Assembly: GCA_016871535.1 (NCBI GenBank)
Contig: VHCZ01000020.1
Location: 1 to 44,873 of the forward strand
Origin: Verrucomicrobiota bacterium
GTDB taxonomy: Bacteria > Verrucomicrobiota > Verrucomicrobiia > Limisphaerales > SIBE01
Direction of reading: 5' to 3'
DNA: 44,873 nucleotides
The position numbers and the translations under genes were made by a program. Below the pieces are notes generated by a model. That model was given only the letters and a program-made list of their open reading frames with translations. It searched no databases and was not told the origin of the DNA. Shown here piece after piece: positions 40,200 through 44,873 of the stretch (its first letter is position 1; every line of letters begins with the position of its first letter).

Positions 40200-40474
40200 A
40201 GAGCGTGTCCGAAAATTCCGCGGGGTCCTGTTTTCGCGCCAAAGGCCGGATGGCGAGGCGCAACGAAGGAGAATATCCTCCCTGGATCTTCGACTGAGGA
40301 GCAACGAAGCCAGGCGGCCTTTGGCGCGAAAACCCTCCGGGCGGCGGGTCTTTTGTCCGTGGCCTGCGTTGGCTCGGTCCTTACAGCCCGCGTTGGGGAT
40401 GCTCGGACCTCGCCGCCTTGGCCACAGCCAAAATCCCTCGCCGCAGGACCCCGCGCAATTTTCGGACACGCTCT
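40200..40474 (-). mobile_element. E1 element, complete 275-bp copy B
   Basis: Inverted relative to copies A, C and D; 275 bp, nearly identical to them. The right end is followed by TA (CGCTCT-TAG); the left end is preceded by TT. It lies in the intergenic region after the second DUF1553 gene, possibly where the expected DUF1501 gene would begin. The long frames that cross it are repeat-derived and not genes. Confidence 0.9.
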
Positions 40475-40531
40475 TAGACCTTCGCCAATACTCCTTTGGA
40501 TTGGCATTGATTCCTTCGGGTGAAGGGACAG

Positions 40532-40571
40532 GAAGAGCGGCCTTGTGCATTGGGTCGCTCTTCGTTTTTTT
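40532..40571 (+). terminator. Intrinsic terminator
   Basis: GAAGAGCG (40532-40539) pairs perfectly with CGCTCTTC (40556-40563) around a 16-base loop, followed by GTTTTTTT. On the plus strand it would end transcripts from the DUF1553 gene after passing the E1 element. Confidence 0.75.
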
Positions 40572-40932
40572 GGTGAAGGGAGATTTACCTCGCGAATCAC
40601 AACGCAGCCTTTAGCCGGGACGGACTTTAGAAACCAGCGGCGGTCTTGGGCGGCGCCGTTTTGCCCGGAACCTGCCGCCCGGTTTGCGCCCTGGCCGGAA
40701 GGAAACATCGTAGGATTTGGATTTCGCGCCCGAACGAGTGGTGGGGGCTTTCTCCCAGTTTGGGGAATTGGTCCAATCGCAGGAGGATTGTTAATTTCGG
40801 GGAGCCGGACTAAAAAGACGCCGGACCTGAAACGAGAGGAAGTGGTCATGCGCCCGATGCCATGACCTGGGCCAATGGTTCGCGCCAGCAATGCGGTGCA
40901 GGCGCGAGAGACAATCGAGTTGCGAGGCTTCT
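40572..40932. other. Intergenic region, no gene seen
   Basis: The stretch between the terminator and the histidine kinase has open frames on both strands (for example 40545-40865 plus), but none resembles a protein and none has a ribosome site. GCGAGG ahead of ATG 40933 is the kinase ribosome site. No further repeat was recognised. Confidence 0.5.
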
Positions 40933-42231
40933 ATGGAATTTCTGCGACAACTGTTTTCTGCGGATGGATTCATGCCCCACGGCCACTGCTACCTGTGGAA
41001 TCCAGGCGTGGTGTGGCTGCACGTTCTCTCCGACGTGTTGATCGCGACCGCGTACTACTCGATTCCGATCACGCTGGTCTATTTTGTCCGAAAGCGGAAG
41101 GACCTGATCTTTCATTGGATCTTCATTGGTTTCGCCGTGGTCATCACAGCGCTGCGGGACGACACCGGACAGTTGCGGGGCTTTGCCAAGATCACGCGGG
41201 ATATCACGGATCGCAAACAGGCTGAGAAACTGATGCGGGAGAACGAAGCGGCGTTGCGCGAGCGCACCGCTCAACTGGAGGCGTCGAATAAGGAACTGGA
41301 GGCCTTCTCCTATTCCGTTTCCCACAACTTGCGCTCTCCCTTGCGCGCGATTGACGGATTCAGCCAGGCGTTGCAGGAGGACACGAGTGCCCGGTTGGAC
41401 GAGAACGGAAAGAAGCACCTGGCGCGCATCCGCGACGCGACGCAACGGATGGGCCAGTTGATCGATGGCTTGCTCGATCTTTCCCGCGTGAGTCGCGCCG
41501 AGATCAAACGCGAAGAAGTCAATCTCAGCCACGTGGCTCAAACCATTTTGGACGATCTCAGCCGCGCGGAAACGGGACGGGAATCCGAGTTCGTGATTCG
41601 GCCCGGCCTCAGCGCGCAGGGCGATCCCAGGTTGCTGCGGGTTGCGCTCGACAATCTTCTCGGCAACGCCTGGAAGTTTACGCGCAGGAAACCGAAGACG
41701 CCTATTGAGTTCGGGACGACGGAGCTAAGAGCGTGTCCGAAAATTGCGCGAGGTCCTGCGGCGAGGGATTTTGGCTGTGGCCAAGGCGGCGAGGTCCGAG
41801 CATCCCCAACGCGGGCTGTAAGGACCGAGCCAACGCAGGCCACGGACAAAAGACCCGCCGCCCGGAGGGTTTTCGCGCCAAAGGCCGCCTGGCTTCGTTG
41901 CTCCTCAGTCGAAGATCCAGGGAGGATATTCTCCTTCGTTGCGCCTCGCCATCCGGCCTTTGGCGCGAAAACAGGACCCCGCGGAATTTTCGGACACGCT
42001 CTTAGCGGTGAACGCGCATTTTTCGTTCGTGACAACGGCGCGGGCTTTGACATGGCCTACCAAAACAAGCTGTTTGGCGCCTTTCAGCGCCTGCATCCGA
42101 AAAGCGAGTTTGAAGGCACGGGAATCGGGCTGGCGACGGTCCAGCGGGTCATCCATCGGCATGGAGGCCGCACCTGGGCCGAGGGCGTCCCGGACCAGGG
42201 GGCCACTTTCTACTTCACACTCCCGGCGTGA
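40933..42231 (+). CDS. Histidine kinase with an E1 element in its ATP-binding domain
   Basis: ATG 40933 follows GCGAGG. The 432-residue protein starts with the first two helices of an ethylene-receptor-like membrane domain (PHGHCYLWNPGVVWLHVLSD, AYYSIPITLVYFVRKRKDL). It then jumps to the end of a PAS domain (VVITALRDDTGQLRGFAKIT, RDITDRKQAE), so the third helix and most of PAS appear deleted in frame. Next are a HisKA domain (EAFSYSVSHNLRSPLRAIDG, phospho-His) and an HATPase domain with the N box (LDNLLGNAWKFT) and, after about 92 residues translated from an E1 element (41728-42002), VRDNGAGFDMAYQNKLFGAF (G1), FEGTGIGLATVQRVIHRHGG (G2) and a normal end. The frame is continuous. Whether the insertion is tolerated is unknown; it falls between N and G1 boxes. 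No regulator is adjacent. Confidence 0.8.
   Translation: MEFLRQLFSADGFMPHGHCYLWNPGVVWLHVLSDVLIATAYYSIPITLVYFVRKRKDLIFHWIFIGFAVVITALRDDTGQLRGFAKITRDITDRKQAEKLMRENEAALRERTAQLEASNKELEAFSYSVSHNLRSPLRAIDGFSQALQEDTSARLDENGKKHLARIRDATQRMGQLIDGLLDLSRVSRAEIKREEVNLSHVAQTILDDLSRAETGRESEFVIRPGLSAQGDPRLLRVALDNLLGNAWKFTRRKPKTPIEFGTTELRACPKIARGPAARDFGCGQGGEVRASPTRAVRTEPTQATDKRPAARRVFAPKAAWLRCSSVEDPGRIFSFVAPRHPAFGAKTGPRGIFGHALSGERAFFVRDNGAGFDMAYQNKLFGAFQRLHPKSEFEGTGIGLATVQRVIHRHGGRTWAEGVPDQGATFYFTLPA
41728..42002 (+). mobile_element. E1 element, complete 275-bp copy C, inside a histidine kinase gene
   Basis: TA-AGAGCGTGTCCGAAAATT at the left and AATTTTCGGACACGCTCT-TA at the right; with flanking bases the perfect terminal repeat is 22 bp (GCTAAGAGC...). 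The interior is the same as copies A and B, with the two hairpins. It adds 275 bp plus a 2-bp target copy (277, not a multiple of three), yet both kinase halves are in one frame, so a small compensating change must have happened at insertion or later. Confidence 0.92.
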
Positions 42232-42244
42232 CCAGACCGCCGAA

Positions 42245-42330
42245 CCGGAGTCTCGGAGTATCGGGGTGATGATTCTCAACACTCCAACACTCCCAGACTC
42301 CGTCACTCCGATACCCCGACACTCCGTTTA
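42245..42330. repeat. ACTCC-rich inverted repeat
   Basis: CGGAGTCTCGGAGTATCGGG faces CACTCCGATACCCCGACACT, with further ACTCC units (CACTCCAACACTCCCAGACT) between them. It lies between the kinase and the nitrite/sulfite reductase genes. Short related pieces (GGAGTGACGGAGTATTGGAG) occur at about 22650-22670. Confidence 0.6.
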
Positions 42331-42371
42331 CTCCCATTCTGGACATTCTGGAACTTGCCAGCCCTCGTTCG

Positions 42372-44192
42372 ATGCTGTTGATTAAGCCCATGGCGCAAAA
42401 TCCAAAGGCTGCTCAACCGACGCCGAATTTTCGAACGCCGCGCGAGCAACTCTGCAAAGAAGAACTGAACAAGCTGAACTCCGGCGGGTACGTCGGGCAT
42501 CTGGAGGCACATTTCCAGGATTTGTCGATCGACGAAATCGTGTGGGAATCCGAAGCGCTGGCCAAATCGCACGGGATTTACCTGGAATTCAATCGCGATC
42601 GCACCGGCACGGAAAAGGAATGGCTGTACATGATGCGGTTCAGCATCGCTGGCGGCGGGCCGCTGAATCGCGAGCAGTGGCGAATCTTCGACGAGGTTTC
42701 CGAGAAGCACACCGCCAACCAGGACGGCAAACCCTCGCTCCGGCTGACCACACGGCAGAACATCCAGCTTCACTGGGTGCGCAAGAAGTCCGTGCGCGAA
42801 ATCGTTCAACGCATCGCGGAGACGCACTTTTACACGCTCAACGGCTGCGGCGACAATACGCGCAACGTCATGGGCTGCCCGCTGTCGCGGTATTCCACGC
42901 TCTTTGATTCCAACGCGCTGGCGCAGAAATTCGGCAAATACTTTCGCCTGCCTATCGAGCCGCACCTGCAAATCTTCGGAATCAATCCGAATGCGGAACA
43001 CACGCCTGAGGAGCATTTCCATTACGGCTCGAACTTGCTCAACCGCAAATTCAAGATCGCTTTTTCGGCGCTCCATCTCGACGAACTGACCGGGCGCTAT
43101 TTGCCGGACAATTGCGTTGAACTGCGCTCGGATGACCTCGGCATCGCGCCCATTCTGGACGGCAACAAAGTCGAGCGCTTCCAGGTTTACATTGGCGGCG
43201 GTCAAGGCGAACGCAATGGCAAGCCGACGTTCTGCGCGCTCGGCAAGCCGATCGGCATTTTCCACGAGAAACACCTGCTCGCCGGACTGGACGCCATTGT
43301 CAAAGTCCATCAGGAATGGGGCGACCGGCAGAACCGGCATTGGGCGCGGCTGAAATACGTGGTGCATGCCAAGGGCATGGACTGGTACCGCGAGCAAGTC
43401 CGCGCGCTCATCGGAAATGTCTTCGATCCGCCCGACGAAACGCTCGACATTGGGCCGCGGCACCTGCACCACGGTTGGATTCGGCAGCCGTCGAATGGAC
43501 TCTGGGCTTACGGCGCCTACATCGAAAACGGACGGCTCATCGACGGCCCGGAGGCCGACTTGAAGAAGATGGTCCGGCATTTGATGGAGAATTTTCCCGT
43601 CAACATCCTGATCACGCCGAACCAGGATCTGCTCTTCACGGACATCCCGGCGGACGCCAAAAAGCGGTTCGAGACGGAGATGCAGCGCTTCGGTTACGGC
43701 AAACGGCACGGCAAGGATTACTCAACCTTGCGCAAAGCTTCAGTGGCGTGCGTAGGGCTGCCCACTTGCCGCCTGTCCTACACAGACTCGGAATTGTTTT
43801 TGCCGGAGTTGATCGACGAACTGGACGGGCGGGGCTGGGGCCACATGACCGAATCGATCGGGATCAGCGGTTGCGAGCGCCAATGCTCGCGGCCTGCGAC
43901 GAAAACGATCGGCTGGGTCGGCTCAGGCAAGGACCGCTACCAGATCAAGCTGCTGGGCACGGAAGACGCGAGGCACCAGGGCGAGGCATTGACGGATAAC
44001 GAAGGCAAAGTCTATCTGCGCAGCGTCCCGCGCGAACAGACCGCCGACGTGGTCGAGGCGTTATTCGAGCATTACGAGAAGAACCGCCGCGACGGCGAAG
44101 CCATGGGCTACTTCCATCAGCGCCTCGGCATGCAAGCCATCGTGGATTTCCTCAGGCAGCATCCGAAAACGGCGGGGCTGATGGGAAAGTGA
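42372..44192 (+). CDS. Ferredoxin-type nitrite/sulfite reductase
   Basis: A 606-residue siroheme enzyme with two ferrodoxin-like halves and two reductase repeats. Motifs include MMRFSIAGGGPLNREQWRIF, SLRLTTRQNIQLHWVRKKSV, TLNGCGDNTRNVMGCPLSRY, FKIAFSALHLDE, LLFTDIPADAKK, and the 4Fe-4S/siroheme cysteines CVGLPTC (460, 466) and SGCERQC (501, 505). The enzyme reduces nitrite to ammonia or sulfite to sulfide with six electrons from ferredoxin; the sequence alone does not settle which, and no nitrate or sulfate genes lie nearby. ATG 42390 (MAQNPKAAQPTPN) is an equally possible start. It is likely cytosolic. Confidence 0.93.
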   Translation: MLLIKPMAQNPKAAQPTPNFRTPREQLCKEELNKLNSGGYVGHLEAHFQDLSIDEIVWESEALAKSHGIYLEFNRDRTGTEKEWLYMMRFSIAGGGPLNREQWRIFDEVSEKHTANQDGKPSLRLTTRQNIQLHWVRKKSVREIVQRIAETHFYTLNGCGDNTRNVMGCPLSRYSTLFDSNALAQKFGKYFRLPIEPHLQIFGINPNAEHTPEEHFHYGSNLLNRKFKIAFSALHLDELTGRYLPDNCVELRSDDLGIAPILDGNKVERFQVYIGGGQGERNGKPTFCALGKPIGIFHEKHLLAGLDAIVKVHQEWGDRQNRHWARLKYVVHAKGMDWYREQVRALIGNVFDPPDETLDIGPRHLHHGWIRQPSNGLWAYGAYIENGRLIDGPEADLKKMVRHLMENFPVNILITPNQDLLFTDIPADAKKRFETEMQRFGYGKRHGKDYSTLRKASVACVGLPTCRLSYTDSELFLPELIDELDGRGWGHMTESIGISGCERQCSRPATKTIGWVGSGKDRYQIKLLGTEDARHQGEALTDNEGKVYLRSVPREQTADVVEALFEHYEKNRRDGEAMGYFHQRLGMQAIVDFLRQHPKTAGLMGK

Positions 44193-44285
44193 CACGGTGT
44201 TGTTGCAAGGGCCGCCGCTCCCGGTTGCGGGCTGATTCTCCGTCGCTCATCGACTGGCATTCTCAATCCGCTGCTCCCGGCAGGT

Positions 44286-44738
44286 GTGCGCGTAACTGGC
44301 GGAGAGATCAAGCGGCAAGGCCTTCTCGCCGTACAGCCACAAGGGCACCGTGGGGAGATCCTGGCCCAAGCTCAACCTTTCGTACCAAATCTCGAGAGCG
44401 CGACGCCAGCCGCCGCGGCCACTGAGGCGTTGCTGCGCGCCTGGATCACGTCATGCAACGAATTCCGACAACGCGAGCGACGAGAGATTATCGAACAGGC
44501 ACCCTCGCCTGAAAGGCTGGCCGAATATCGGGAAGAGTTGAAGTGGATGATTCGCGGGGCGCGCGCACTGCTGAACCTGGTGAGCGACCCTGACTTTCCT
44601 GCAAAGCAGTTTGGGACCGAGATTTCAGGGAAACTCCTTCAATTGGAAGACTCCTGGCAGAGCCTGAACAACCCGCTGTCCGACGCTGAGGCTGACACAA
44701 TCCTTCGGAGCGCCTTTCCGGATGAAGCCCGATCTTGA
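44286..44738 (+). CDS. Hypothetical protein downstream of the reductase
   Basis: A 150-residue frame beginning GTG 44286. The second half (ATEALLRAWITSCNEFRQRE, IIEQAPSPERLAEYREELKW, MIRGARALLNLVSDPDFPAK, LEDSWQSLNNPLSDAEADTI) is convincingly protein-like: amphipathic helices with regular charge spacing. The first 30 residues are less convincing and the true start is uncertain. I recognise no family. It lies 93 bp after the reductase on the same strand and ends 11 bp before an E1 element. Confidence 0.5.
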   Translation: MRVTGGEIKRQGLLAVQPQGHRGEILAQAQPFVPNLESATPAAAATEALLRAWITSCNEFRQRERREIIEQAPSPERLAEYREELKWMIRGARALLNLVSDPDFPAKQFGTEISGKLLQLEDSWQSLNNPLSDAEADTILRSAFPDEARS

Positions 44739-44749
44739 AGCTCTGCTTA

Positions 44750-44873
44750 AGAGCGTGTCCGAAAATTGCGCGGGGTCCTGCGGCGAGGGATTTTGGCTGT
44801 GGCCAAGGCGGCGAGGTCCGAGCATCCCCAACGCGGGCTGTAAGGACCGAGCCAACGCAGGCCACGGACAAAA
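44750..44873 (+). mobile_element. E1 element, copy D, cut by window end
   Basis: TA-AGAGCGTGTCCGAAAATT begins the copy and the first 124 bp match copy A nearly base for base, including the first hairpin (left arm, loop, most of right arm). The remainder lies outside the window. Confidence 0.88.

Noticed and set aside
40545-40865. 106-residue plus-strand frame before the kinase
   Set aside because: It starts within the terminator loop, lacks a ribosome site and looks like random GC-rich translation.
40200-42002. Copies B and C of E1 as ends of a composite transposon carrying the kinase
   Set aside because: Copy C lies inside the kinase gene, so the pair encloses only part of it, and no transposase is encoded between them.
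41733-42005. Open frames inside the E1 elements as possible transposase or peptide genes
   Set aside because: The frames have no ribosome site, no transposase motif (no DDE-like spacing) and exist on both strands because of the hairpins. I treat them as a property of the element, not as genes.
1-44873. CRISPR arrays, tRNA and rRNA genes
   Set aside because: No regularly spaced direct repeats and no tRNA- or rRNA-like conserved stretches were seen by eye. The tandem repeats present have 7- or 10-bp units without spacers.

Overview
The window looks like chromosomal DNA of a GC-rich member of Verrucomicrobiota, most like the Limisphaerales/Pedosphaera group. The grounds are: PSCyt1/DUF1549/DUF1553 cytochrome proteins, a Tat-exported DUF1501 protein, a PEP-CTERM protein, an H-X9-DG pseudopilin, a lipid A operon of the Gfo/Idh-lpxB type, and several families of short dispersed palindromic repeats, many lying inside reading frames. 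This assignment is inference from gene families; no phylogeny was run. No rRNA, tRNA, CRISPR array or full-length transposase was seen.

Layout. 1-3000: an old-yellow-enzyme family oxidoreductase and an AbrB/PIN toxin-antitoxin pair, bracketed by two inverted copies of a 275-bp repeat (called E2). 3052-9250: a NodB deacetylase fused to a CehA-like metallohydrolase, a PQQ-type beta-propeller protein, a second VapBC pair with a readable promoter/operator, a sugar isomerase/epimerase and deoC. 9334-13660: a decayed adenylate cyclase cut by repeats, then GDP-fucose synthesis genes (fcl, converging on two gmd paralogues). 13877-20696: a DUF1501 protein, then a cobalamin riboswitch with terminator ahead of a PEP-CTERM protein, a secreted lectin-like protein, a 42-aa membrane peptide and a DUF1289-BtuF-pseudopilin fusion. 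20636-29748: an antitoxin remnant, a double-receiver response regulator, a purple-acid-phosphatase-like protein, a fused VOC/GNAT deletion scar, a TylF-type methyltransferase, an Lhr helicase stub and a frameshifted HEAT-repeat gene. 29938-32845: a double winged-helix regulator flanked by two near-identical operators, the second upstream of the Gfo/Idh-lpxB lipid A genes. 33272-44738: two large PSCyt/DUF1549/DUF1553 proteins, rex, a histidine kinase carrying a 275-bp element in frame, a ferredoxin-type nitrite/sulfite reductase and a hypothetical gene.

Main theme. A superfamily of exactly 275-bp elements (E1: three full copies plus one cut by the window end; E2: one full copy plus one cut by the window start) has terminal inverted repeats, TA at most ends, and (seen in E1) two large internal hairpins. 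No copy encodes a recognisable transposase. The E1 reading frame that begins in the terminal repeat is free of stops on both strands, and one copy is translated in frame inside the ATP-binding domain of a histidine kinase. Other repeat families (E3 to E6 and 7-bp tandem repeats) sit in frame in further genes or exactly at truncation and fusion points (cyclase, BtuF-pseudopilin, Lhr helicase). Repeat movement and repeat-linked deletion appear to be reshaping proteins here.
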